DNA of 39,786 nucleotides. Origin: Betaproteobacteria bacterium (GTDB taxonomy: Bacteria; Pseudomonadota; Gammaproteobacteria; Burkholderiales; Rhodocyclaceae). The position numbers and the translations under genes are program-made. Below the pieces are notes generated by a model. The model was not told where the DNA came from, did no database searches, and was given only the letters and a program-made list of their open reading frames with translations. This document shows, in pieces, positions 1 through 7,625 of the stretch. The DNA lies in the NCBI GenBank assembly GCA_016208425.1, contig JACQYA010000174.1:1-39786 (forward strand), written 5' to 3'. The first letter of the stretch is position 1; every line of letters starts with the position of its first letter.

Positions 1-219
1 GGCGGTCTCGTATTCGACGTGCGCGGTGTTGATCGTGATGCCGCGCGCCTTTTCCTCCGGCGCCGCGTCGATCTGGTCGTAGGCTTTGACCTCGACGCCG
101 AACTTCGCCAACAGGATCGTGGTGATCGCCGCCGTCAACGTGGTCTTCCCGTGGTCAACGTGCCCAATCGTGCCGACGTTTACGTGCGGCTTCGTCCGTT
201 CGAATTTTGTCTTAGCCAT
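1..219 (-). CDS. tuf: Elongation factor Tu, N-terminal part (cut by window edge)
   Basis: The first 73 residues of the translation GTPase that delivers aminoacyl-tRNA to the ribosome. The start [20 protein letters not shown] is near-universal for bacterial EF-Tu. The P-loop [10 protein letters not shown] follows at about residues 19-28, and the switch I region (EEKARGITI) is present. The rest of the gene lies beyond base 1. It is preceded on the same strand by tRNA-Thr, tRNA-Gly and tRNA-Tyr, the classical tufB-type arrangement of proteobacteria, so it is probably co-transcribed with them. Identity is near certain; only the copy (tufA or tufB) is inferred, from context. Confidence 0.98.
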   Translation of the reverse strand, partial: MAKTKFERTKPHVNVGTIGHVDHGKTTLTAAITTILLAKFGVEVKAYDQIDAAPEEKARGITINTAHVEYETA

Positions 220-269
220 TGCCAGTACCTCAAAACGTTAGAAGTTAGATAACCTTCGGGGCGAAATCG

Positions 270-344
<75 letters not shown>

Positions 345-384
345 GCCGTATTTGCAACCTGAAACTATTTCTTCGGCGGCAGCG

Positions 385-458
385 TGGAGCGGGTGAAGGG
401 AATCGAACCCTCGTCTTAAGCTTGGAAGGCTTCAGCTCTACCATTGAGCTACACCCGC
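385..458 (-). tRNA. tRNA-Gly (TCC)
   Basis: Minus-strand cloverleaf with acceptor stem GCGGGTG/CACCCGC, D-arm GCTC/GAGC, anticodon loop CTTCCAA (anticodon TCC) and T-arm GAGGGTTCGATTCCCTT. The 3' CCA is encoded. The outermost pair of the anticodon stem looks mismatched (G-A), which does not affect the call. It is the second tRNA of the Tyr-Gly-Thr-tuf unit. Confidence 0.96.
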
Positions 459-523
459 AAAACCATTTACCCGCAATGCGGCCAACAACTCGGCCAACAA
501 ACTGCCGACTACAGCAAAATACT

Positions 524-608
524 TGGTGGAGGGAGAAGGATTCGAACCTTCGAAGGCAGAGCCGTCAGATTTACAGTCTGATCCCGTTGACCGCTTGGGT
601 ATCCCTCC
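524..608 (-). tRNA. tRNA-Tyr (GTA)
   Basis: An 85-nt class II tRNA with a long variable arm, as expected for tyrosine. The acceptor stem GGAGGGA/TCCCTCC, anticodon loop with GTA (CTGTAAA), T-arm GAAGGTTCGAATCCTTC and encoded CCA are all visible on the minus strand. It is the first gene of the tRNA-tuf unit. Confidence 0.97.
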
Positions 609-623
609 AACTCAGAACCGACG

Positions 624-652
624 AGTCTGACGCATCGCAAGCGATTTGTCAA
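624..652 (-). promoter_or_regulatory. Probable sigma-70 promoter of the tRNA-tuf unit
   Basis: On the minus strand a perfect -35 hexamer TTGACA (647-652) is followed after 17 bases by CAGACT (624-629), a weak -10. It lies about 15 bases upstream of tRNA-Tyr, where a stable-RNA promoter is expected. The -35 and spacing are convincing; the -10 match is only partial. Confidence 0.5.
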
Positions 653-839
653 GCCATCTCAGGAACGGGCGGTATTTTAACAGAAGTTCGCTCGCTCACA
701 CAGAACTTTTAGTTGGATTCAGCCCCCCCGAAGCATCGACAACCCATTGTCTATTTTGTGAGATACGTCAAAGGATGTTGCCGCAGAATGCCTACAATCG
801 AAGACTCGCTAAAATAGCGGTTCTCAACGGAGCACCCCC

Positions 840-1178
840 ATGAAATTTCTCCCATTTTTCGTCTCGTTGACGTTCGCCTCCCTAACGGTTTTCGCCGAGG
901 CGCCAAATGCCGGCATGGCCGCATTGCAAAACCTCGGCCAGCTCAACGGCCAGGCTTTGGCGTGCACACAGAGGGTGTTTTCGGGAAGGGCAAAGGCTCT
1001 GATGGTCAAGCACGCGCCCAAAACCCGCCGTTACGGGGAAGTCTTCGAGGAGGCAACCAACGCATCCTTTTTGGAACAGGGCAAAGCCCTTGATCATTGC
1101 CCATCCCCGAAAGAATTCGACCGCCGGCTTTCCGAACTCGCCGCCCGCTTGCAGGCCACACTCCCCCCGACGCTGTAG
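840..1178 (+). CDS. Small secreted protein of unknown function upstream of SCO
   Basis: A 112-residue protein that I do not recognise. Residues 1-19 form a clear Sec signal peptide (MKFLPFFVSLTFASLTVFA, cleavage near AEA). The mature part is about 92 residues, charged and probably helical, with two cysteines (in LACTQRV and DHCPSP) that could form a disulfide in the periplasm. A GGAG box sits about 10 bases before the ATG. The SCO-family gene starts 21 bases after its stop, so the two are probably transcribed together. That suggests, without proving, a role in copper or cytochrome oxidase biogenesis. Confidence 0.7.
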   Translation: MKFLPFFVSLTFASLTVFAEAPNAGMAALQNLGQLNGQALACTQRVFSGRAKALMVKHAPKTRRYGEVFEEATNASFLEQGKALDHCPSPKEFDRRLSELAARLQATLPPTL

Positions 1179-1199
1179 CCGGGCTGCGCAGATCCCCGA

Positions 1200-1847
1200 A
1201 TGAAGCTCCTACGCTTCGCATTGCTGGCGGCACTGGTGGCGCATCACCTTCCCGCCTTTCCCGCCGATACCGCGAGAAAACAAGCCTCTACCAGCGAATC
1301 CGGCGAATCCAGCAAGATCGTCGCCCGCTACCTGCTTATGGATGCCAACGGGCGCGCGGTAACCCATGAAGATTTCCCGGGCTACTTCCAGTTAATTGCC
1401 TTCGGTTACACCTTTTGCCCCGATATTTGCCCGACCACGCTTGCCGAAATGTCGGTCATCATCGAGAAGCTGGGGGAGCAATCCCAGCGCCTGCAACCGC
1501 TGTTTGTCACCGTCGACCCCGAGCGCGATACGCCTGCTAACCTGCGCACCTACACCGCGTTCTTCCACCCGCGCATACTTGGCCTGACCGGCTCGCCCGC
1601 GCTGGTGCGGCGTGCGGCGGACAACTTCAAAGTACGCTACGAAAAAGCAAGGGAACCGGGCGCTCCGGCAGACCAGTATGCGATCGATCATTCTGCAGGA
1701 ATGTATCTGCTTGGCCCGGACGGCCGCTATATCAGAAAATTTGCTTACGCCACGCCGCCGGCTGAAATCGCCGAACACATCGGCCAAATCATGGACGGCG
1801 TCGAAGACCGAACCCGCGACCGACGGAATCGGGCGACCCCGGAGTGA
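1200..1847 (+). CDS. SCO1/SenC family copper chaperone
   Basis: A 215-residue exported thioredoxin-fold protein of the SCO/SenC family, which delivers copper to the CuA or CuB centre of haem-copper oxidases or acts as a thiol reductase. A signal peptide covers about residues 1-22. The copper-binding CPDICP motif gives C73 and C77, and the conserved distal histidine is H164 (in [10 protein letters not shown]). [11 protein letters not shown] is a typical family motif. No strong ribosome binding site precedes this ATG, so translation may be coupled to the small secreted protein just upstream. No oxidase genes are in the window. Confidence 0.93.
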   Translation: MKLLRFALLAALVAHHLPAFPADTARKQASTSESGESSKIVARYLLMDANGRAVTHEDFPGYFQLIAFGYTFCPDICPTTLAEMSVIIEKLGEQSQRLQPLFVTVDPERDTPANLRTYTAFFHPRILGLTGSPALVRRAADNFKVRYEKAREPGAPADQYAIDHSAGMYLLGPDGRYIRKFAYATPPAEIAEHIGQIMDGVEDRTRDRRNRATPE

Positions 1848-1944
1848 CGCTATAGCGTTTCGCCGCACGCCCGTGGGCGACGAGCGGGCGCGTTATAATT
1901 ACGGCGAATTTTCGCAGCACTCTAAGGACTACGGAGCTAATTTC

Positions 1945-2217
1945 ATGGCAAGAACGGTTAACTGCATCAAGCTAGGTCGCGAGGCCGAAGCACTCGACTT
2001 TCCTCCCTACCCGGGCGAGCTGGGCAAGCGCATCTATGAAGGTGTGTCGAAAGAAGCCTGGCAGCAGTGGATACGCATGCAGACGATGATTATCAATGAA
2101 AACCGCCTCAATCTCGCCGATGCGGGGCATCGCAAGTATCTGGCCGAGCAGATCGAAAAACACTTCTTCGGCTCCGGTGCCGACCAGGTACAGGGGTACG
2201 TTCCGCCGGGCAAGTGA
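1945..2217 (+). CDS. yggX: Probable Fe(2+)-trafficking / oxidative damage protection protein YggX
   Basis: A 90-residue cytosolic protein matching the YggX family end to end. It begins [11 protein letters not shown], with the conserved early cysteine (C7), and carries [17 protein letters not shown] and the C-terminal FFG motif. The family protects iron-sulfur clusters and handles labile iron. A GGAG ribosome binding site lies ten bases before the ATG. A TATAAT hexamer at 1894-1899 could be its -10, but no good -35 is seen. It converges with rpiA, leaving only 22 bases between the two stops. Confidence 0.95.
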   Translation: MARTVNCIKLGREAEALDFPPYPGELGKRIYEGVSKEAWQQWIRMQTMIINENRLNLADAGHRKYLAEQIEKHFFGSGADQVQGYVPPGK

Positions 2218-2239
2218 CGCCGGACAAGGAGCCGGGAAA

Positions 2240-2902
2240 TCAGGATGCGGTCAGAATCTTCACGCCTTCGCCGGTGCCGAGCAGGCAAACATCGGCCGGA
2301 CGGCAGGCGAAAATGCCGTTGGTGACCACGCCGACGATCTGGTTGAGGCGAGTTTCCAGCGCGGCCGGATCGGCGATTTCCAGCCCTTTCAGATCGATAA
2401 TCAGGTTGCCGTTGTCGGTGACGAAGCCGTCGCGCACAACCGGCGTACCGCCCAGCGACGCCAGCTCCCGCATGATCTGGGCGCGCGCCATCGGGATCGC
2501 CTCGACCGGCAGCGGGAATTTGCCGAGCACCGGCACCAGCTTGGATCCGTCGGCAATGCAAACGAACTTTTCGGCCACCGCCGCAACGATTTTCTCGCGC
2601 GTCAGCGCGCCGCCGCCGCCTTTAATCATGTGCATCCTGGCGTTGATTTCGTCGGCGCCGTCGATGTAGACCGGGAGTTCGGTCACGTCGTTGAGGTCAA
2701 AAACTCTGATGCCGTGACCTTCGAGGCGCTTGCGCGTCGCCTCCGAACTGGCGACCGCACCCGCGATGCGATCCTTGATTTCGGCCAGTGCGTCGATAAA
2801 ACAGTTGGCCGTGGAACCGGTGCCGACGCCGACGATTTTGCCTTCGACCACGTAATCGAGCGCGGCGCGTGCAACCGCCTGTTTCAGTTCGTCCTGAGTC
2901 AT
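2240..2902 (-). CDS. rpiA: Ribose-5-phosphate isomerase A
   Basis: A 220-residue enzyme interconverting ribose 5-phosphate and ribulose 5-phosphate in the pentose phosphate pathway. The substrate-binding motif [16 protein letters not shown] lies at about residues 25-40, DGADEIN at about 81-87 and [11 protein letters not shown] at about 94-104; these include the catalytic Asp and Glu residues of the RpiA family. Length is normal. A GGGGA ribosome binding site lies 5-6 bases before the ATG. A TAGAAT box in the AT-rich stretch upstream is a possible -10. The region just upstream is a decayed exosortase gene. Confidence 0.97.
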   Translation of the reverse strand: MTQDELKQAVARAALDYVVEGKIVGVGTGSTANCFIDALAEIKDRIAGAVASSEATRKRLEGHGIRVFDLNDVTELPVYIDGADEINARMHMIKGGGGALTREKIVAAVAEKFVCIADGSKLVPVLGKFPLPVEAIPMARAQIMRELASLGGTPVVRDGFVTDNGNLIIDLKGLEIADPAALETRLNQIVGVVTNGIFACRPADVCLLGTGEGVKILTAS

Positions 2903-3004
2903 TTTTGTCCCCTGTGTGGAAATTGCGAATTTTCTTATATTCTATCAGCCGCCGGGACATCTACCACACCTTCCCGTGATACGCCGAACTACCCGTTGCC
3001 GGAA

Positions 3005-3372
3005 TTATCCGCCGATGACCGCCAAGAGAAGGATGCGCGCTCCGATTCCGTTGCAACCCGGCTCTATCGAAACAACGAGACCGGCGGCCGGATTCCAGAG
3101 CGCTTTGCCAGGCGACAGAGTGTTGACGTCGAACCGCGTCACGAACAGGACGAGAACACGGAGTTTCGCCACCGAAGTCGTCCATGGCGACACTAGTGCT
3201 TAATTGCATAAGTAAGCGATTCTATTTCTAGCGATTAGCTATTGATTTTTAATGGAAATACACCTTTAAGTTCTTTTGCAACTAAGCACTAGATGCCGTT
3301 GCACCGGTTGCAGCAGCTCGAAACCGAAAAGGACGGTGCTGGGCGAAGAAAACCAGAAACAAAGCGGTACAT
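3005..3372 (-). pseudogene. Decayed exosortase (XrtH-like), split by a small inserted element
   Basis: The minus strand reads as pieces of one exosortase/archaeosortase-type membrane protease. From ATG 3372 the start MYRFVSGFL is followed, after a one-base frame change near 3335-3345, by LFGFELLQPVQRHLV. Coding then breaks at the inverted-repeat element at 3193-3292. It resumes at 3193 with SPWTTSVAKLRVLVLFVTRF and reaches AAGLVVSIEPGCNGIG, the exosortase block holding the catalytic cysteine. It stops (TAA) at 3005, without the C-terminal third that carries the catalytic Arg and His. Removing 96 bases between the two CTAG copies rejoins the frame as QRHLVSPW. Exosortases process PEP-CTERM or related anchors. 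Family assignment is from remembered motifs. Confidence 0.7.
3193..3292. mobile_element. 100-bp MITE-like element inserted at CTAG
   Basis: Arms CTAGTGCTTAATTGCA (3193-3208) and TGCAACTAAGCACTAG (3277-3292) are inverted repeats matching at 15 of 16 positions. The 68 bases between them are AT-rich, unlike the GC-rich surroundings, and code for nothing visible. Each end carries CTAG. Removing one CTAG with the interior (96 bases) restores an open frame through the exosortase remnant, so this is a real insertion. IS630-type elements are known to favour CTAG and duplicate the central TA, which makes an IS630/mariner-derived miniature element the best guess. Confidence 0.65.
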
Positions 3373-3506
3373 GGGTTCGCTGTCGGTTGTGCCTGACTGC
3401 ATAACTTACAAGGAGCGAGCCTTGCCCGCGATCTTCTGCACCCATCGCAGACCAGCTCACTCCTGCCATTCCTACAATTCGGCGAGCAATCGGCGGCGCA
3501 AGTCCG

Positions 3507-4124
3507 CTATTTGTTGACCGGCGATTCGGGGTCTAGCAATAACGCCACCAAGTGCTTGATCTGTTCTTCGTTCAAAGCCCCGACGTGCCCGAAGCGCGGC
3601 ATCTCGGAACACAGATTGTGGCCCTTCGCGTTGTAGATCTTGCTGTAGGCGTATTTTTGCATGTCTGCGCCATGACCCCGCAACCTGCCAAAATGAAAGA
3701 GGCTAGGGCCGACCGTGCCGAAGGAAATCTCTTTCGGGCCGATCTGGTGGCAGTTGTAGCAGTTGCCGCCGACCGGCAGTCCGGGATTGTCCGTCCAGGT
3801 GAACCCCCGCCCGCTTTGCGCGAGCGCCTCGCCTTCCTTCCAGTTGCCCATCAGTTTGCCGTCGGCCGGATATTTGACGCGCGCCAACTGGTCGGCTTCG
3901 AGCCGCTTGGCGATGTTCTCGGGAGGGCTGTTGCCGGTGCGGTTGCAGATAGCCTGAACGCCGTCTTCGTCGAGCCGGTCGAGCGACGCTTGGCCGCGCG
4001 GCTGGAAATCGGTTTTGAAGAGCGCGTTGGCCTTGCTCCGGTGAATCGCGTCGGCCTGTACGGGCAGCGTGGTAGCCACCAGCGCGGTGGACAGGGCAGC
4101 CAGAAAAATTGTTTTCTTGTTCAT
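3507..4124 (-). CDS. soxX: SoxX, c-type cytochrome of the thiosulfate-oxidising Sox system
   Basis: The small cytochrome subunit of SoxAX, which oxidatively links thiosulfate to the carrier SoxYZ in the periplasm. Of 205 residues, 1-24 are a Sec signal peptide (cleavage near VQA-DA). One haem c site, CYNCH, lies at 122-126 within the SoxX block GGNCYNCHQIGP. The likely axial methionine is M175 in LCSEMPRFG. It ends with the usual cytochrome c C-terminal helix (EEQIKHLVALLLDPESPV). A GGAGA box lies 9 bases before the ATG. It is the last gene of the soxB-soxA-soxX run, 30 bases after soxA. Confidence 0.95.
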   Translation of the reverse strand: MNKKTIFLAALSTALVATTLPVQADAIHRSKANALFKTDFQPRGQASLDRLDEDGVQAICNRTGNSPPENIAKRLEADQLARVKYPADGKLMGNWKEGEALAQSGRGFTWTDNPGLPVGGNCYNCHQIGPKEISFGTVGPSLFHFGRLRGHGADMQKYAYSKIYNAKGHNLCSEMPRFGHVGALNEEQIKHLVALLLDPESPVNK

Positions 4125-4154
4125 GTCTGTATCTCCTTTGCGAATCCTTGGCGT

Positions 4155-5045
4155 TCAGCGTTTGATCCCCGGCCCTTTGTAGAGTTGGCCGTTGGCGGTG
4201 CCGATCATGTAGGTCAGCAACGCGGTGACGACATCCGACGCGTACTTCGGTTCGGGAAACCGCTGCTGGCGAAAACAGTCGTTCATGCGCCACTGGTGGG
4301 TCAGCATCAGCCCGCCCGTCATCCGGTAGCCGGGCCACCCCTGTACGCCGATGATGGCGCCTTCCGGCTTGCTCAGGTTGGGCAGGTTCTGCATGCGGAT
4401 GCGCTTGCCGTCCGAGCCGTGGCAGGTGTTGCAGGAAAAATCGTAGGGACCGGCGCGATAGGCGGCGACTTCCTTGCCGGTCTCGAACACATCGCGCACC
4501 CTGGGGTCGTTCAGCGGAACGGCGATTTTCATGTTGCGCGACTGCGCGGCGACGTAGGTGACGATGCTGGTTTGATCCGGGGCACTGTTGCCGCTGGCAA
4601 AGGGCTTTTTGGCGATTTCGGCGAAATTGAACCCCTGCTTTTCGACCATGCACCAGACGATGCGCCGCTCGGCGTCCATCACCGCATCGGCGTCGGCGAA
4701 GTAGCGGGGCATCCCGACGTAGGCGCCCCCGACAACACCGATGCCAGAACCGAGATCGCAACTCTCGGCAAGGGAAACGTTTTTCAGACCGCGTTTCGAT
4801 TTCCAGAGATCTTCGCCCTTGGCCTCGAAAAGCTCGGCCGGACTGGCGTCTTCCATCTCGGCGCGATGCTTTTCAAAATCCAGCGTGGCGGCATCCTTCT
4901 CGACAGCTGCGGCAGCGGGTGCGGGCTTTGCCTTCGTCGTCGGAGCCTTGACGGCTGCACGCTTGGTGCCCGCCGTTACGGCGGGCGGCATCACCAGCAA
5001 GGCTGCCGTCACGCCCAGCGCGATCGGATACTTGATGTCTATCAT
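4155..5045 (-). CDS. soxA: SoxA, catalytic cytochrome of SoxAX (one visible haem motif)
   Basis: A 296-residue periplasmic protein. A signal peptide covers residues 1-25, followed by an Ala/Lys/Pro-rich linker to about residue 50. The only CXXCH is CNTCHG at 205-209. The active-site cysteine ligand is C257 in MNDCFRQQRFPE. In the N-terminal cytochrome-like domain, where diheme SoxA proteins carry a second haem, only two cysteines remain (C96 and C132). They could form a disulfide, so this looks like the monohaem type. The start is set by GGGAAG before ATG 5045. A gap of about 100 bases upstream, to soxB, holds a short hairpin (AGCAG/CTGCT) of uncertain meaning. Confidence 0.95.
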   Translation of the reverse strand: MIDIKYPIALGVTAALLVMPPAVTAGTKRAAVKAPTTKAKPAPAAAAVEKDAATLDFEKHRAEMEDASPAELFEAKGEDLWKSKRGLKNVSLAESCDLGSGIGVVGGAYVGMPRYFADADAVMDAERRIVWCMVEKQGFNFAEIAKKPFASGNSAPDQTSIVTYVAAQSRNMKIAVPLNDPRVRDVFETGKEVAAYRAGPYDFSCNTCHGSDGKRIRMQNLPNLSKPEGAIIGVQGWPGYRMTGGLMLTHQWRMNDCFRQQRFPEPKYASDVVTALLTYMIGTANGQLYKGPGIKR

Positions 5046-5147
5046 TTCGTCTTCCCCCTCAATTTAGGTGCATTAAGCAGCAAGGCTGCTCCCCCTCTTG
5101 GAACACCCGTATATGTCCTCTTTTCGCCCGCAAAGTTCAGTGCGCGC

Positions 5148-6872
5148 TCACGCCATTCCGGGGTTACCCGCCACGCCTTTCAATTTGGGCAGGTTCAGCG
5201 TACGCGGTTTGATGACTTTCTGGTTGCGGATGTAACGCGAAACGAGATCCCAGACCGGCTCGCCGCCCGCAGTCTTGGCTTCCTCGGATACCGGCGCCCA
5301 GCCGGCAACTTTGTAAACACGGGAGGCATCGAGCGGCTTGCCGCCCAGCATCATGTCCTGAATACGGCTGCCGCTCTTTGCCGCCGGATCGCAACTGTAT
5401 TGCAAACCGCCGACGCGCACCATGTCGCCGCCCTGCTGGTAGTAGGGGTCGGCGTTGAAGAGGTTGTCGCAGACATCTTCCAGTATGGTTTTGATCATTT
5501 CACCGCTCAGGTTGCTAACCGTCGTCCACGGGTAGGTGATCGCCGTCTGATCCATCACATGCTCGAAGGTGATGGCGTCCCCGGGCAGCAACGACGTGCC
5601 CCAGCGGAAACCTGGCGAAAAAGCAATTTCGGCGTTCTTCTCGGCGAGCAGCGCGTCGAGGATCAACTGATCGAAGGTGCCGTTGAAGTTGCCCCTCCGA
5701 TAGAGCACGCCTTCGGTAACGGCCAGTTTTTCGGAAAGCTTGCCGGCATAAGGCGCACGCACGCTCTCGATCAGCGCCGCCATCTCCTTGTCCGCCGGCA
5801 ACAGGTTGGCGAAGACGGGCATCAATTTGTAACGGAAGCCGGCGACCTTGCCGCCCTTCACGTCCAGATCGATCACGCCGAGGTACTTGCCGTTCGACCC
5901 GGCGTTCGTTACCAGCGTCTGCCCGCCGCCATTTTTGACGGTCACCGGTTGCGGTACCCCGTCGTGCGTATGGCCGCCGAAAATGACATCGATACCGCGC
6001 ACGCGCGACGCCATTTTGAGATCGACATCCATGCCGTTGTGCGAGAGCAGAACGACGACCTGCGCCCCCTTGCCGCGCGCTTCGTCGACCATCTTCTGCA
6101 TGTTTTCGTCCTGGATGCCGAAGTTCCAGTCGGCCACCTGCCAGCGCGGGTTGGCGATCGGGGTGTAAGGGAAAGCCTGTCCGACGACGGCGACCGCTAC
6201 ACCGTTGACGTTTCTGATGACATAGGGCTTAAAGACCGGGTCGCCGAAGTCGGCGGTCTTCACGTTCTGGGCGATGATGTCGATCTTGCCGACAAAGTCC
6301 TTTTCCTCGATTTCCTTCACGCGCGCCATGCCGTAGGTACTTTCCCAGTGCAGGGTCATCAGGTCGACGCCGAGCAGTTTGCACGCGTCGACCATATCCT
6401 GCCCGTTGCTCCACAACGCGGTGGCGGAACCCTGCCAGGTATCGCCGCCATCGAGCAGCAAGGCGCCCGGCCGCGCCGACCTGACTTTTTTGACCAGCGT
6501 GGCGAGGTGTGCAAAGCCGCCGACTTTGCCGTAAGTGCGCGCCGCTTTCTCGAAATCGAGAAAGGTGAAAGCATGCGCTTCTGGCGTGTTCGGCTTGACG
6601 CCGAAATGGTTGAGCAGACGCTCGCCCACCAGATGCGGGACTTGCCCCCGCATACCGCCAAGCCCCAGGTTGACATCGGGTTCGCGGAAGTAGATCGGCA
6701 GCAACTGCGCGTGACAGTCGGTAATGTGCATCAGGCTGACATTGCCGAACTTCGGCATCTCGTACATTTTCTCGGCGGCGGCTCCGGCTTGGGCGAAATC
6801 GCTGTGCAGCGAAAATCCGCCCGCCGATGCGGTGGCTAGCACTTGCAGGAACTCGCGGCGACTCATGCTCAT
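5148..6872 (-). CDS. soxB: SoxB, dimanganese thiosulfohydrolase
   Basis: A 574-residue periplasmic enzyme that hydrolyses the sulfate group from S-thiosulfonate bound to SoxYZ. It starts MSMSRREFLQVL, a twin-arginine signal ending near residue 33, so it is exported folded. Metal-binding motifs of the 5'-nucleotidase/calcineurin fold follow in order: MHITDCHAQ (about 49-57), LDGGDTWQGS (about 140-149), LLSHNGMDVD and FGGHTHDG (about 270-300). The C-terminal 5'-nucleotidase domain carries YSCDPAAKSGSRI. A GGGAGAGG box lies about 8 bases before the ATG. It starts 42 bases after the anti-sigma gene, in the same direction. Confidence 0.97.
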   Translation of the reverse strand: MSMSRREFLQVLATASAGGFSLHSDFAQAGAAAEKMYEMPKFGNVSLMHITDCHAQLLPIYFREPDVNLGLGGMRGQVPHLVGERLLNHFGVKPNTPEAHAFTFLDFEKAARTYGKVGGFAHLATLVKKVRSARPGALLLDGGDTWQGSATALWSNGQDMVDACKLLGVDLMTLHWESTYGMARVKEIEEKDFVGKIDIIAQNVKTADFGDPVFKPYVIRNVNGVAVAVVGQAFPYTPIANPRWQVADWNFGIQDENMQKMVDEARGKGAQVVVLLSHNGMDVDLKMASRVRGIDVIFGGHTHDGVPQPVTVKNGGGQTLVTNAGSNGKYLGVIDLDVKGGKVAGFRYKLMPVFANLLPADKEMAALIESVRAPYAGKLSEKLAVTEGVLYRRGNFNGTFDQLILDALLAEKNAEIAFSPGFRWGTSLLPGDAITFEHVMDQTAITYPWTTVSNLSGEMIKTILEDVCDNLFNADPYYQQGGDMVRVGGLQYSCDPAAKSGSRIQDMMLGGKPLDASRVYKVAGWAPVSEEAKTAGGEPVWDLVSRYIRNQKVIKPRTLNLPKLKGVAGNPGMA

Positions 6873-6914
6873 CTTCAGCCTCTCCCAGGATATACCGGTT
6901 GGTCGAACAGACCG

Positions 6915-7625
6915 TCACGCTTGCACATACCGCCATCCTTGGCTGAGTCTGGCGGCAAGCAGATACTCGGCCGAAGGCGCCTCGCGCACGACCGGCAGCA
7001 GATTGACCGCCACCCCGCGCTCGCGGAGCCGGTCTACCGTTTGCCGGCAGGCGAGAATCTGGAGATTGGGGTGCGCGTTGTGCTGCGCGACGACGCGCTC
7101 GGCGAACGGAGAACCCCCCGAGCGCAGCAGGTGTACGCCGGGGCCGTTGGCGATGAACTCGACCTGAATCGGGCGGCCGGACTTGTCCTTCGCCGATGCC
7201 AGTTTGTCTACCATGCGCAAGGCCGCTTCCATGCGCTCCGGCTCGTCCGACACCAGGTGGAGAACAACCCGGCTGCCGTCGGCGCGGATGGCCTCCATTT
7301 GCTGCGGCGTCAGCCCGTCCGCTTCGAGGCTTTCGCGCGCCAGCCAACCGGAGAGCGCCCCACCGACTATCAGGAAAGACGCGGCGATGCCCATCGGCCA
7401 GCGAAAAGGGCGCGACGGAGCCTTGAAAATCCCCCGTTTGGCGGACTTGTCCCGCACCGGCCGGTAGGCGCTGCGCAACATCTGTTTGAGCTGCCACAAT
7501 TCGCAGGCGCGCGACCTGATCTCGGCGTCGGCTGCGATGCGATCAAGAAGATGCGCTTTTTCGTCCGGTTCCAGCTCGTCGTCGATATAGGCGCCGAGCA
7601 CCTCATCGGAAATTTCCTGAATCAT
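6915..7625 (-). CDS. Anti-sigma factor fused to a periplasmic DsrE-like domain
   Basis: A 236-residue predicted single-span membrane protein. Residues 1-55 look like a cytosolic anti-sigma domain (SDEVLGAYIDDELEPDEK) but lack the HxxxCxxC zinc motif. A transmembrane helix lies at about 77-96. Residues 115-236, predicted periplasmic, resemble the DsrE/DsrF-like family: VVLHLVSDEPERMEAALRMV, then VEFIANGPGVHLL, a conserved-position cysteine C193 in LACRQT, and a C-terminal LSQGWRYVQA. Its ATG overlaps the sigma-factor stop (ATGA), the usual coupling of a sigma/anti-sigma pair. The inferred role is sensing reduced or sulfane sulfur in the periplasm and releasing the sigma factor for sox expression. 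The fold assignment is from motif resemblance; ligand and mechanism are inference. Confidence 0.75.
   Translation of the reverse strand: MIQEISDEVLGAYIDDELEPDEKAHLLDRIAADAEIRSRACELWQLKQMLRSAYRPVRDKSAKRGIFKAPSRPFRWPMGIAASFLIVGGALSGWLARESLEADGLTPQQMEAIRADGSRVVLHLVSDEPERMEAALRMVDKLASAKDKSGRPIQVEFIANGPGVHLLRSGGSPFAERVVAQHNAHPNLQILACRQTVDRLRERGVAVNLLPVVREAPSAEYLLAARLSQGWRYVQA

Noticed and set aside
5060-5100. Hairpin AGCAG/CTGCT between soxB and soxA as a terminator
   Set aside because: The stem is only five pairs and no T-run follows in the direction of transcription; soxB and soxA are probably co-transcribed.
3552-6839. A very long open frame (over 1000 codons) on the plus strand across the sox genes
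   Set aside because: It is antisense to soxX, soxA and soxB, whose motifs and ribosome binding sites are clear. Its translation shows no recognisable domain; long antisense frames are common in GC-rich DNA.
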